From Pseudomonas nitroreducens (lineage in GTDB: Bacteria; Pseudomonadota; Gammaproteobacteria; Pseudomonadales; Pseudomonadaceae): a stretch of 64,000 nucleotides of DNA. Shown here in pieces: positions 40,829 to 49,601 of the stretch (position 1 is the first letter of the stretch; each line of letters begins with the position of its first letter). Location: NCBI RefSeq assembly GCF_014204515.1, contig NZ_JACHLI010000012.1, positions 1 to 64,000 of the forward strand. Reading direction: 5' to 3'. Below the pieces are notes generated by a model, which worked only from the letters and a program-made list of their open reading frames with translations, was not told the origin of the DNA and searched no databases. The translations under genes and the position numbers were made by a program.

Positions 40829-42622
40829 ATGAGCAGGATTCTGATCGTCGATGAACAACCGGTTACCCGTCACGCCTTGCGCCTGATGATGGAGGCAGAT
40901 CGTCATGAGGTGGTCGGCGAGGCCGACAACGGACCCGATGCGCTGCAACAGGTACGCCAATGCCGGCCCGACCTGATGATTCTCGAACTGTCGATTCCGC
41001 GCCTGGGCGGGCTGGAGGTCCTGCAGCGACTGGTCGCCCAGGAGTCGGCAGTCAAGGTACTGGTGCTGACCGCCCAGGATTCGGAGTACTTCGCCGGGCG
41101 TTGCCTGACCGCCGGCGCCGCCGGCTTCGTCAGCAAGCAGGAGGACCCGCAGGCCGTGCGCGAGGCCGTGCGTGCCATCGCCCAGGGGCACAGCTATTTC
41201 CCCAGCCATGCCCTGGGCAGCGTCAGCGCTGCAGAGGAGGCGGGCCACGGTGAGCTGATCAAGGGCTTGTCGGTACGCGAGCTGAGCGTGCTGCATCTGC
41301 TGGCCCAGGGCATGAGTAATATTGCCATCGCCGACCAACTGTCGATCAGCGACAAGACGGTGAGCACCTACAAGGTGCGGCTGATGCAGAAGCTGCGTGC
41401 CAAGTCGCTGGTGGAGCTGATCGATATCGGCCGCCGACAAGGGCTGGTGGAAGGGGGTAATGCCGAAGCGGACGGGGCGGCCACCCTGATCAGCGAGGAG
41501 CAGCGCCGGGAGCTCGACCTGCTTCGCCACATGATCGACGCACTGCCCTATCCGGTCACCATCCGTGGGCTGGATGCGCGGGTTCTGTATTGCAACCAGG
41601 CTTCCCTGGCGATCCTCGGACGCCGGTTGGAAGAGGTGGTCGGCAAGCTGCTCGGGGAGCTGGAGATGTTCGCCGATCAGCAGGAAGGCGAGGTCATGCG
41701 CGACACCCTGGTGGCCGCCATTGCGCGGGGTGAGTCCTATGATTTCGACGTGGAAGTGCGCTTGCACCTGGGGCGTCGTGTTTTCCACCACTGGGGGCGT
41801 CCTTACGTGGATGCAGGCGGCCGGTTGATGGGGGCGATCTGCGGTGCAATGGACATCACCGACCGCGATGACCTGGTGCGCGAGCTGCGCAATGCCAATG
41901 CACGGGTCGAGAGCATCAGCCGGGGCAAGACCCAATACCTGGCCGGGCTGGGCTCGGAGATGCAGGGACCGTTGCAGAGTATTGTCGCCATGGTCGACCT
42001 CGCCCTGAACCAGGAGGATCCCCAACGCCGTCGTGAGCCGCTGCAGGTGGCGCGCACCATGGCCAATAACCTGCTCGGCGTGCTGGACGATCTGCAGCTG
42101 CTCAGCCGTGCCAAGACCGGCCGGCTGCAACTGGCGCTGGAGATCATTGACCTGCGCGAGTTGGTGACGCGCGCGGTGGCTGACTTCCGCGAGCAGGCCG
42201 TGGCCAAGGGTTTGACGCTCGAAGTGGATACCGCTCAGGCCTTGAGTCGGGAAGTCTGGTGCGACCCGCTGCGGGTACGGCAGATCCTGGCCAACCTGCT
42301 GGGCAACGCGGTGAAATTCACCGAAGTCGGGGAGATCAGCGTTCGCCTGGTCGCGCGCGGGCAGGGCAACGGCCTGGTCGGCGTGGAGTTGACGGTGACC
42401 GATAGCGGCGTGGGGATCGCCGAGGACGAGCAGGCGGTGCTCTTCGAACCCTTCGTCTACAGCCTGGACCCGCAGCGCATCCGCCGTGGTGGTTCGGGTC
42501 TGGGCCTGGCGCTGTGCCGCAGCCTGGCGGAGTTGATGGGGGGGCAGATCAGCGTCAGCAGCCGTCCGGGTATCGGCACCCAGATTCGCCTGGGCTTGAG
42601 CCTGCCTGACGCTGCTCACTGA
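40829..42622 (+). CDS. Fused receiver, LuxR-HTH, PAS and histidine-kinase-like protein with both phospho-sites replaced
   Basis: A 597-residue cytoplasmic protein (no membrane segment). Receiver (1-120): ILIVDEQP, then LMILELSIPRLGG, where Glu53 stands in place of the phospho-accepting Asp; Thr81 and Lys103 are kept. LuxR-type helix-turn-helix (146-205): LSVRELSVLHLLAQGMSNI and ISDKTVSTYKVRLMQKL. PAS (about 231-345). Kinase-like part: YLAGLGSEMQGPLQS has Ser376 where the phospho-accepting His should be, while the ATPase boxes remain (NLLGNAVKFTE, DSGVGI, GGSGLGLAL). So a BvgA/RocA-like regulator is fused to a kinase core that cannot autophosphorylate in the usual way. The start at 40829 is the first Met of the receiver. 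It lies between uraH and the purine permease, with its own terminator. The function is unknown. Confidence 0.88.
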   Translation: MSRILIVDEQPVTRHALRLMMEADRHEVVGEADNGPDALQQVRQCRPDLMILELSIPRLGGLEVLQRLVAQESAVKVLVLTAQDSEYFAGRCLTAGAAGFVSKQEDPQAVREAVRAIAQGHSYFPSHALGSVSAAEEAGHGELIKGLSVRELSVLHLLAQGMSNIAIADQLSISDKTVSTYKVRLMQKLRAKSLVELIDIGRRQGLVEGGNAEADGAATLISEEQRRELDLLRHMIDALPYPVTIRGLDARVLYCNQASLAILGRRLEEVVGKLLGELEMFADQQEGEVMRDTLVAAIARGESYDFDVEVRLHLGRRVFHHWGRPYVDAGGRLMGAICGAMDITDRDDLVRELRNANARVESISRGKTQYLAGLGSEMQGPLQSIVAMVDLALNQEDPQRRREPLQVARTMANNLLGVLDDLQLLSRAKTGRLQLALEIIDLRELVTRAVADFREQAVAKGLTLEVDTAQALSREVWCDPLRVRQILANLLGNAVKFTEVGEISVRLVARGQGNGLVGVELTVTDSGVGIAEDEQAVLFEPFVYSLDPQRIRRGGSGLGLALCRSLAELMGGQISVSSRPGIGTQIRLGLSLPDAAH

Positions 42623-42641
42623 GTGGCGCTCCCCGCAAGTG

Positions 42642-42672
42642 AAGACCCCGGCCATGGCCGGGGTCTTTTTTT
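42642..42672 (+). terminator. Terminator after the fusion regulator
   Basis: A perfect palindrome AAGACCCCGGCCA/TGGCCGGGGTCTT (42642-42667) running into seven Ts. It may also serve the convergent permease gene. Confidence 0.92.
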
Positions 42673-42690
42673 ACCGTGCGGGGAAGCGCC

Positions 42691-44037
42691 TCAGAGGAAG
42701 ATGAACTTCGCCACGAAGATCGCGCACAGCGCGTAGAGGCTGACGGTGACGTCCTTGTGGCGGCCGGTGAAGACCTTCATCGCCACGTAGGTCACGAAGC
42801 CCAGGGCGATGCCGTCGGCGACCGAGAAGGTCAGCGGCATCATGATCACCGTGACGATGGCCGGGATGGTCTCGGTGTGCTCGTTCCAGTCGATGTGGGC
42901 CATGCCGCCCATCATCAGCATGGCGACGTAGATCAGCGCGCCGGCGGTGGCGTACGCGGGGATCATGCCGGCCAGCGGAGCGAAGAACATCGCCGCGACG
43001 AACAGCACGCCCACGGTGACCGCAGTCAGGCCGGTGCGGCCGCCAGCGGCGACGCCCGCGGCGCTTTCCACGTAGCTGGTCACCGGCGGCACGCCGAGCA
43101 CCGCACCGAAGGCGCTGGAGGTGCTGTCGGCCTTCATCGCCTTGGACAGGTTCTCGATGCGGCCGTCTTCACGCACCAGGTGCGCACGCTGGGCAACGCC
43201 CATCAGGGTGCCGGCGGTGTCGAACATGTGCACGAAGAGGAAGGCCAGGATCACGCTGATCATGGTCACGTTGAACGCGCCGGCGATGTCCATCGCCAGG
43301 AAGGTCGGCGCCAGGCTCGGCGGCATGGAGAACACCCCGCCGAACTTGACGATGCCCAGGGCGATGCCGGCCACGGTGACGGTGAGGATGCTGATCAGGA
43401 TGCCGCCGAACACGCGGCGGTATTCCAGCACCGCGATCATCAGGAAGCAGATGGCGGCGAGCAGCGGGCCGGGGCTGGTGAGGTCACCCAGGTGCACCAG
43501 GGTGGCGGGGCTGGCGACCACGATGCCGGCGGTCTTCAGGCCGATCAGCCCGAGGAACAGGCCGACCCCGGCGCCCATGGCGAAGCGCAGGCTGACCGGG
43601 ATGCTGTTGAGCAGCCATTCGCGGATGCGCGAGAAGGTCAGGACCATGAAGGCGATGCCGGAGATGAACACCGCGCCCAGCGCGATCTCCCAGCTGTAGT
43701 TCATGGTCTTGACCACGGTGTAGGTGAAGAAGGCGTTGAGGCCCATGCCCGGTGCCAGGCCCACCGGCCAGTTGGCGTACAGACCCATGAGGAAGCAGCC
43801 CAGCGCGGCGGCCAGGCAGGTGGCGACGAACGCGGCGCCGTGGTCGATGCCGGCGTCGGCCATGATGTTGGGGTTGACGAAGATGATGTACGCCATGGTG
43901 ATGAAGGTCGTCAGACCCGCGGCGAGTTCGGTCTTCACGGTGGTGCCGTGCTGGCTGAGCTTGAACAGGCGTTCGAGCAGGCCGGTGGCGGGGGGGCTGG
44001 TCGCAAAGGCTTGTTGTTCTTGTTTGGTGCTTTCCAC
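42691..44037 (-). CDS. Purine permease, NCS2 (AzgA-like) family
   Basis: An inner-membrane proton symporter of about 448 residues with many hydrophobic segments. It has the AzgA/PbuG-type pattern: TELAAGLTTFITMAYIIFVNP, GLAPGMGLNAFFTYTVV, FLFVHMFDTAGTLMGVAQRA and SAFGAVLGVPPVTSYVESAAGVAAGGRTGL over two segments. The family carries adenine, guanine or hypoxanthine. A GTG start at 44037 with GAGGAG 8 nt upstream is much better than the TTG at 44052. It supplies guaD and xdhABC with substrate. Its upstream region carries TTGTGTACAA and TGACCCTTGAGTCA. Confidence 0.95.
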   Translation of the reverse strand: MESTKQEQQAFATSPPATGLLERLFKLSQHGTTVKTELAAGLTTFITMAYIIFVNPNIMADAGIDHGAAFVATCLAAALGCFLMGLYANWPVGLAPGMGLNAFFTYTVVKTMNYSWEIALGAVFISGIAFMVLTFSRIREWLLNSIPVSLRFAMGAGVGLFLGLIGLKTAGIVVASPATLVHLGDLTSPGPLLAAICFLMIAVLEYRRVFGGILISILTVTVAGIALGIVKFGGVFSMPPSLAPTFLAMDIAGAFNVTMISVILAFLFVHMFDTAGTLMGVAQRAHLVREDGRIENLSKAMKADSTSSAFGAVLGVPPVTSYVESAAGVAAGGRTGLTAVTVGVLFVAAMFFAPLAGMIPAYATAGALIYVAMLMMGGMAHIDWNEHTETIPAIVTVIMMPLTFSVADGIALGFVTYVAMKVFTGRHKDVTVSLYALCAIFVAKFIFL

Positions 44038-44137
44038 AGCGGTACTCCTCAACGCTCTTGTTGTTGGTCCCTTGCCGTCGGCTGGTTCACCTGCGTCCCT
44101 TGCGCTAACGGAAAGAGTTGTGAGGGTGTGATTTAGT

Positions 44138-44151
44138 TGACCCTTGAGTCA
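44138..44151. promoter_or_regulatory. TGACTCAAGGGTCA motif upstream of the permease, shared with xdhA
   Basis: TGACCCTTGAGTCA on the plus strand. It matches the xdhA promoter site (58131-58144, TGACTTTTGAGTCA) at 12 of 14 positions and in the same orientation to the gene. The outer arms (TGAC/GTCA) are symmetrical. Confidence 0.55.
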
Positions 44152-44175
44152 GGAAGTCACGCCGCGATTATGCAG

Positions 44176-44185
44176 TTGTGTACAA
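44176..44185. promoter_or_regulatory. TTGTGTACAA operator upstream of the permease
   Basis: One base away from the perfect TTGTATACAA sites at 39974 and 40168. On the minus strand it lies between a TTGAAC and a TAATCG that are 18 bp apart, so it could sit within the permease promoter. Confidence 0.6.
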
Positions 44186-44335
44186 AAAGTTCAAATAATG
44201 TTTAGTACCTGGCAGCAAGATTTTTACAAGAAAAGCCACGGAATGGTCGCAGGATGGCAACCATCCATCCCGCGCATGCTGCGGCATTGGTGGCGAACGG
44301 CAGTTGTTCGCGACGGCTGCACGATAGTGGCCACT

Positions 44336-44345
44336 TTGTGTACAC
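44336..44345. promoter_or_regulatory. TTGTGTACAC operator-like site upstream of the GntR gene
   Basis: A weaker match (8 of 10) to TTGTATACAA, 92-101 bp before the GntR start, consistent with autoregulation by that protein. Confidence 0.45.
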
Positions 44346-44436
44346 TGTCGGCCATACCTGGCCCGCGGCCAGTTTCACCTTCAGCCCCCCACGGATTTCG
44401 TGCCGGTTCACACCGGCTGAGCAGGGTTCGACTCCG

Positions 44437-45213
44437 ATGACCGACCAGTTGCAACAGATCAGGAAGCAGCCGCGCAATGGCAAGGCGCGCAGCGGCACTC
44501 AGGACGAGATCGTCTACGCGCACATCTTCGACGCCATCCTCGAACAGCGCCTGGCACCCGGTACCAAGTTGAGCGAAGAAGCCCTGGGCGAAATCTTCGG
44601 CGTCAGCCGCACCATCATCCGCCGCGCGCTGTCGCGCCTGGCCCACGAGCAGGTCGTGCTGCTGCGCCCGAACCGTGGCGCGGTAGTGGCCAGCCCGAGC
44701 ATCGAGGAAGCCCGGCAGATTCTCTTCGCTCGCCGCACCGTCGAGCGCGCGATCACCGAACTGGCGGTGGACAATGCCAGCGGCGAACTGCTCGGCGAGT
44801 TGCGCGACATGGTCAGGCAGGAGCAATCCAGCTTCGCCCGCGGTGATCGTGGCGCCGGCATCCGCCTCTCCGGCGAATTCCACCTGAAGCTCGCCGAGAT
44901 GGCGAAGAACGCGCCGTTGGTGGTCTTCCAGCGCAGCCTTGTGTCGCAGACCTCGCTGATCATCGCCCAGTACGAGAGCGGTGGCCGTTCGCACTGCTCG
45001 TTCGACGAGCACAACGAAATCCTCGACGCCATCGAGAAGGGCGACAAGGAAAAGGCCGTGACCCTGATGATGCACCACATGGCGCACATCGACGACAAGC
45101 TGAACCTCGACGTGGACGGCGCCTCGGGCGATCTGCACGCGGTGTTCTCGCACCTGCTGGCCGGCAAGAAGAAGCCGCGCCGCAGCAAGGCCGACGCCGA
45201 CTCGGCGGCCTGA
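44437..45213 (+). CDS. GntR family regulator of purine catabolism, FCD subfamily
   Basis: A 258-residue regulator. Winged helix (about 22-90): YAHIFDAILEQRLAPGTKL, LGEIFGVSRTIIRRALSRLAHEQVV and LRPNRGAVVASP. The FCD domain (about 95-230) has the metal-binding pattern SGEFHLKLAEMAKNAPL and HCSFDEHNEILDAIEKGD. The C-terminus is a Lys/Arg-rich tail. It is divergent from the permease and corresponds by order to PA1520. TTGTRTACAA palindromes before it and before puuE, uraH and the permease make it the best candidate for the repressor of the locus; the ligand is probably a purine intermediate. Both are inference. Confidence 0.92.
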   Translation: MTDQLQQIRKQPRNGKARSGTQDEIVYAHIFDAILEQRLAPGTKLSEEALGEIFGVSRTIIRRALSRLAHEQVVLLRPNRGAVVASPSIEEARQILFARRTVERAITELAVDNASGELLGELRDMVRQEQSSFARGDRGAGIRLSGEFHLKLAEMAKNAPLVVFQRSLVSQTSLIIAQYESGGRSHCSFDEHNEILDAIEKGDKEKAVTLMMHHMAHIDDKLNLDVDGASGDLHAVFSHLLAGKKKPRRSKADADSAA

Positions 45214-45225
45214 TCGCCGCGCCAG

Positions 45226-45255
45226 AAAAAAGCCCCGCCATTGCGGGGCTTTTTC
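45226..45255 (+). terminator. Terminator after the GntR gene
   Basis: AGCCCCGC-catt-GCGGGGCT (45231-45250) between an A-run and TTTTT. The symmetry would let it work on both strands. Confidence 0.9.
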
Positions 45256-45318
45256 ATGGGCTGCTGGTTGAGCTGGCTGGCTCGTGATCGCAGCTACCGG
45301 AGGTTCCGCTGTGATGCG

Positions 45319-45444
45319 GGTTCGCGAGCAAGCTCGCTCCTACAGGGGCGGTGCCGAGCGTTTGCCATGGACGTAGGAGCGGACTCTGTCCGCGATCGGC
45401 CCGCCTCGCGCCTGAAGCCATCGCGGACGGAGTCCGCTCCTACG
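45319..45444. repeat. REP-like elements between the GntR gene and the efflux cassette
   Basis: Three units: 45320-45343 (TTCGCGAGCAAGCTCGCTCC type), 45373-45396 and 45421-45444 (GTAGGAGCGGACTCTGTCCGCGA and its mirror image). The last two form a head-to-head pair. They occupy most of the 274-bp gap. Confidence 0.82.
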
Positions 45445-45487
45445 GATGCATCAGGACGTTCCCTGATACCCGGGATTCGCCCCGGCG

Positions 45488-46942
45488 TCAGTCCCGGCCG
45501 ACGCTTTCCTCGGCCTGCTGCCAACCGCCACCCAGGGACTTGTAGAGCAGCACCAAGGTCGTCGCCACGGCTTCGCGGCCGCGCACCTGCTGTTCCTCGG
45601 TGGCCAGCAGTTCGCGCTGGGCGCTGAGCACGTTGAGGAAGTCCACGGCGCCGGCCTTGTACTGCTCGCGGGCGTTGGCCAGGGCGGTGCGGCCGTGTTC
45701 GGCGGCGCTATCGAGGCTGGCCAGGCGGCGCTGGTCGGCGGCGTAGTCGGTCAGCGCGTCGTCCACTTCGCGCCAGGCATTGAGCACCGTGCGGCGGTAG
45801 GCGATGGCCGATTCCTGTTGCTGCGCCTCGCGCAGGGCGAGCATGCCCTTCAGGCGGCCGCCTTCGAAGATCGGCAGCGAAAGGCTCGGGCCGATGCCGA
45901 AGGTGCGGCTGTTCCAGTCGCCGAAGTTCGACAACTGCAAGGCCTGGAAGCCGAAGCTGCCGTTGAGGCTGATGCGCGGGTAGAAGTCTGCCTTGGCCAC
46001 GCCAACGCTGGCGGTGGCGGCGTGCAGCGCGGCTTCGGCGCGGCGGATGTCCGGGCGGCGCTGGGCCAGTTCAGAGGGCAGGCCGACCGGCACGCCGCGT
46101 GGCGGTTGCGGCACGGGTCTGGCCTGGGCCAGCTCCGCCTGCAGGGCGCCCGGCGCTTCGCCGAGCAGGTAACCCAGGGCGTTGATCAAGCGCGCCTGGC
46201 GCTTCTGGCTGTCGGGCAGGCGCGCTTCGATGCTGGCGACCTGGGTCAGCGCTTCGGCGACGTCCAGCTCGGTGGCGACGCCATCGGCGCGGCGCAGGCG
46301 GGTCAGCTCCAGGCTGCGCTGGGCGATCTCCAGGTTGCCGCGGATGATGGCTTCCAGGTCCTGCTCGGCGCGCAGTTGCAGGTAGTTGCGTGCGGTCTCG
46401 GCGAGCACCGAGACCAGCACGTCGCGGCGGCTTTCCGCGCTGGCCTGGACGTTGGCGTCGGCGGCCTCCAGCTGGCGGCGCACACGGCCCCAGAAGTCCA
46501 GCTCCCAGGACAGGTCGAAGCCACCGTCAAGCTGGTTGAAGCTGTCCTTGCCGGCTTTGCCCGATGGGTCGCTCAAGCCGACTTCACTGTTGCGCTTGCG
46601 CTGGTAGCCCAGGTCCGCGCCGACATTGGGCACGGCGTCGCCGCCCAGCGCCTGGCGGATCGCCCGGCTCTGCTGCAGGCGCGCGTCGGCTTCGCGCAGG
46701 TCGAGGTTGGCGGCGGCCACCCGACGTTGCAGGTCATCCAGTTGCGGATCGCCCATCAGCGTCCACCAGCGGGCTTCCAGCGGTGCGTTGAGTGCCTGGC
46801 TCGGCGCGTCGCCACGCTGGGCGGACCAGTCCAGCGCATCGGCATCGTCCGGGCGCTGGAAGTCCGGGCCGACGCTGCAGGCGCCGAGCGCGAGCAGGGC
46901 CAGGCCCGCCAGTACGAACGGAGGCGTGCGGGCGACGATCAT
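45488..46942 (-). CDS. Outer-membrane efflux lipoprotein (NodT/OprM family)
   Basis: A TolC-like outer-membrane channel of 484 residues. The N-terminal signal ends in the lipobox LLALGAC, followed by SVGPDFQRP, a family hallmark. Two repeated halves each have a long helix-rich segment (NLDLREADARLQQSRAIRQ; AQRRPDIRRAEAALHAA) and strand residues. It completes the efflux cassette with the upstream membrane fusion protein, whose stop overlaps this start by 4 nt (ATGA). Confidence 0.94.
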   Translation of the reverse strand: MIVARTPPFVLAGLALLALGACSVGPDFQRPDDADALDWSAQRGDAPSQALNAPLEARWWTLMGDPQLDDLQRRVAAANLDLREADARLQQSRAIRQALGGDAVPNVGADLGYQRKRNSEVGLSDPSGKAGKDSFNQLDGGFDLSWELDFWGRVRRQLEAADANVQASAESRRDVLVSVLAETARNYLQLRAEQDLEAIIRGNLEIAQRSLELTRLRRADGVATELDVAEALTQVASIEARLPDSQKRQARLINALGYLLGEAPGALQAELAQARPVPQPPRGVPVGLPSELAQRRPDIRRAEAALHAATASVGVAKADFYPRISLNGSFGFQALQLSNFGDWNSRTFGIGPSLSLPIFEGGRLKGMLALREAQQQESAIAYRRTVLNAWREVDDALTDYAADQRRLASLDSAAEHGRTALANAREQYKAGAVDFLNVLSAQRELLATEEQQVRGREAVATTLVLLYKSLGGGWQQAEESVGRD

Positions 46943-48006
46943 TGCACGGCCACCTTCTGCTTCTCCTCGGCGTGCTTGCCGGTGTCGATCCGCGCGATCA
47001 CCGACATGCCCACACGCAGCTTGTCGCGCAGCGGTTGGTCAGCGTCGAGGACGATCTTCACCGGGATGCGCTGGACGATCTTGGTGAAGTTGCCGGTGGC
47101 GTTGTCCGGGGCGATGGGCGCAAAGCTCAGGCCGGTGGCCGGGGCGATGCTGTCGACGTGGCCGCGCAGCTTCTTGCCGGGGAAGGTGTCGATGCTGATT
47201 TCCACGGCCTGGCCGGGCTGCACTTCCGTGAGCTGGGTCTCCTGGAAGTTGCCGATCACGTAGGCGTCCTGCAGCGGCACCACCGCGAGCAGCGCATTGC
47301 CCGGCGTGGTGTAGGCGCCGACGCGCACGGCGCGGCGGCCGACCATGCCGTCGAAGGGCGCGCGGATTTCGGTGTAGGACAGGTTCAACTGTGCCTGCTG
47401 CAATTGCGCCTGGCCGCGCTTGAGCGCGCCGAGGGCTTCGGCCTGCTGGGCCAGCAGCACGTCGAGCTGCTTGCGGGCGGCGAGGGCGGCGGCCTTGTCC
47501 TTGTCCAGCACGGCTTTTGCCGAGTCGACGCGCGAGCGCGCCTGCTGCGCATTCTGCAGGGTGCCGGCGCCCTGGGTCGCGAGATGCTGGTAGCGGTTCT
47601 GCTCCTGGGCGGCGAAGGTCAGCGCAGCCTGGTCGGCCTGCACCTGGGCAGCGCTCTGCGCGATCACCGCCTGCTGGCGTTCGAGGTCGGCGGCGACGTG
47701 GTGATGACGCGCCTCGGCGGCCAGCACATCGGCCTCGGCGGCTTCCAGCGCGGCGCGGTAATCGCGGGCGTCGATGCGCGCCAGGACTTGTCCTGCCTTC
47801 ACCGACTGGTTGTCTTCCACCAGCACTTCCTCGATGAAGCCGGCGACTTTCGGCGCCACCAGGGTGAAGTCGGCATGGACATAGGCATCGTCTGTGCTCT
47901 GCTCGCGGGCGGGGCCCAGCAGGCGCAGCAACAGGTAGACGACAAGGGCGAGCAGCAGCGCGGCGACCAGGGCCAGACTGCCGCGACGGGAACTGAGTTT
48001 CGACAT
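46939..48006 (-). CDS. Membrane fusion protein, EmrA/HlyD type
   Basis: A periplasmic adaptor of 355 residues. It has one N-terminal membrane helix (SLALVAALLLALVVYLLLRLL), the biotinyl-lipoyl-like half motif STDDAYVHADFTLVAPKVAGFI, a long coiled coil (about 90-200) and the returning half NLSYTEIRAPFDGMVGRRAV with VPLQDAYVIGNFQETQL. This is the EmrA pattern. The start at 48006 has AAGG 7 nt upstream; an ATG at 48021 overlapping the MFS stop lacks a site. It connects the MFS pump with the outer-membrane channel. Confidence 0.94.
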   Translation of the reverse strand: MSKLSSRRGSLALVAALLLALVVYLLLRLLGPAREQSTDDAYVHADFTLVAPKVAGFIEEVLVEDNQSVKAGQVLARIDARDYRAALEAAEADVLAAEARHHHVAADLERQQAVIAQSAAQVQADQAALTFAAQEQNRYQHLATQGAGTLQNAQQARSRVDSAKAVLDKDKAAALAARKQLDVLLAQQAEALGALKRGQAQLQQAQLNLSYTEIRAPFDGMVGRRAVRVGAYTTPGNALLAVVPLQDAYVIGNFQETQLTEVQPGQAVEISIDTFPGKKLRGHVDSIAPATGLSFAPIAPDNATGNFTKIVQRIPVKIVLDADQPLRDKLRVGMSVIARIDTGKHAEEKQKVAVQ

Positions 48007-48017
48007 GGGCAGGCCTT

Positions 48018-49601
48018 TCATTGATTGGGAATGACAGGGCGCGGCGGGTAGACCCGCAGCGGCAGCAGGGGGATCAGCACGAGCAGGGCGGCGGCCAGGC
48101 AGGCCATCGCCAGCAGCGTGTCGGAGGCAGCGAGCACGCCGGCCTGGCCGCGCACCTGGGCGGCCAGGCGGCCGATGCTGTCGGCGCCGCCCAGTTGCTC
48201 CAGGCGCAGGCCGAGGGCTTGCGTGGCGTTGCCCAGGTGATCGACCAGGCGGTTGGAGTGGTAGTGCTCGCGCCAGGTCATGAGGAACGAGACGATGGCG
48301 CTGCCCATCACCGCGGAGAAGCCACGCACGCTGTTGAACCAGGCCGAGGCGAACGGCCCTTCGATGGGCGCGACCACGCTGGTGGCGGACATCAGCAGCG
48401 GCACGATGGCCATCGGCTGGCCGATGATCTGCAGCGCCAGCAGCCAGTAGAAATTCTCCCGCGTCCATTCGCTGGTCAGTTGGCTCATGCCGAACGCCGA
48501 CACGCCGCAGAGGCTGATGCCGATGGCCAGCACCCAGCGGCAATCCACCCGCGGGATGTTGCACAGCGCGGCCACCAACGGCAGCGAGATCAGCTGTGGC
48601 AGTGCCACCAGCAACGCCATCGGCGCCGATTGCAGCGGCCGGTAACCGTGGGCCGAGGCCAGGTAGGACGCCGGTACGCCGGAGCAGGCGCCGAGCACCA
48701 CCAGCACGCCGGCCAGGGTGATCAGCGAGTGGGTGAAGTTGCGCCGCTTGAGGATGTCCAGGCGGAAGAACGGCAACGGATGCGTCCATTCGTTGACGAA
48801 GAACGCCACCAGCAGCCCGGCGCCGCCGATCATCAGCAGGGTGATCAGGTCGGACTCGAACCAGTCCAGGCGCTCGCCCTGCAGCAGGCCGATCACCAGC
48901 ATCAGGACGCCTGGCAGGCCGAGGGCCAGGCCGAAGTAGTCGAACTGACGGAAGCGTTCCAGGCGCAGTGGGTCCTGCGGGATTCCCCAGGCGACGGCGG
49001 CCAGCGCTACGGCGCAGAGCGGGATGACCTGCCAGAACACCCATTGCCAGCCGACGAACTCGGTCCACAGCGCCGCCAACGGCATGCCCAGGTTCGGCGC
49101 GAAGGTGGCCGTCAGCGCATAGGCGCCCAGGCCGTAGAGCTTGATCCCCGGCGGCAGGAAGCGCAGCGCCACGGTCATCAGCATCGGCGGCATGCAGCCA
49201 CCGGCAAAGCCCTGCAGCAGGCGCAGCAGGTAGAGCGTCTCGACGTTCGGTGCGAATGGGCAGAGCAGCGCGAGCAGGGCGAAACAGGCGATGGCACCGA
49301 GGGTGAAACGGCGCAGCGACATGGTGACCGAGAACCACGGCGCGAAGGCCATGGCCGCGACCTGCGCCGCCGAGTACAGGGCGAGCAGCCAGGTGCCTTC
49401 ATCGTGGCCGATGGACAGCGCGCCGTGCACGTCGGTCATGGCCAGATCGGTGACCTTTTCGTTGAGGCCGGCGCTGAGGGAGGCGATCAGCACGCCGAGC
49501 ATGCCGACCACGATGCGCAGGCCGAACGGCTGGGCAACGGGCTTGGCGGTTGCTTCGGCCGCTGGTGGCGCGGCAGCGGAAAGCGGGGCGAGCGCGGTCA
49601 T
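48018..49601 (-). CDS. MFS efflux pump, DHA2 (EmrB/QacA-like) family
   Basis: A drug:proton antiporter of 527 residues with 14 predicted helices. LRIVVGMLGVLIASLSAGLNEKVTDLAM covers helix 1, LLRLLQGFAGGCMPPMLMTVALRFLPP the motif around helix 4, and GAYALTATFAPNLGMPLAALW the antiporter motif C region. The loss of one of the usual Asp/Arg signatures is typical of this efflux branch. The start at 49601 has GGAGG 7 nt upstream. It is the first gene of the three-gene cassette, and a LysR gene stands upstream on the same strand. The substrate is unknown. Confidence 0.94.
   Translation of the reverse strand: MTALAPLSAAAPPAAEATAKPVAQPFGLRIVVGMLGVLIASLSAGLNEKVTDLAMTDVHGALSIGHDEGTWLLALYSAAQVAAMAFAPWFSVTMSLRRFTLGAIACFALLALLCPFAPNVETLYLLRLLQGFAGGCMPPMLMTVALRFLPPGIKLYGLGAYALTATFAPNLGMPLAALWTEFVGWQWVFWQVIPLCAVALAAVAWGIPQDPLRLERFRQFDYFGLALGLPGVLMLVIGLLQGERLDWFESDLITLLMIGGAGLLVAFFVNEWTHPLPFFRLDILKRRNFTHSLITLAGVLVVLGACSGVPASYLASAHGYRPLQSAPMALLVALPQLISLPLVAALCNIPRVDCRWVLAIGISLCGVSAFGMSQLTSEWTRENFYWLLALQIIGQPMAIVPLLMSATSVVAPIEGPFASAWFNSVRGFSAVMGSAIVSFLMTWREHYHSNRLVDHLGNATQALGLRLEQLGGADSIGRLAAQVRGQAGVLAASDTLLAMACLAAALLVLIPLLPLRVYPPRPVIPNQ

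Noticed and set aside
40757..42655. 632-residue minus-strand open frame opposite the fusion regulator
   Set aside because: The plus-strand product has clear receiver, HTH, PAS and ATPase motifs; the antisense product has none.
46939..49338. 799-residue minus-strand open frame joining the adaptor protein with upstream sequence
   Set aside because: The first part is an out-of-frame reading of the MFS gene; the adaptor begins at 48006 with its own ribosome-binding site.
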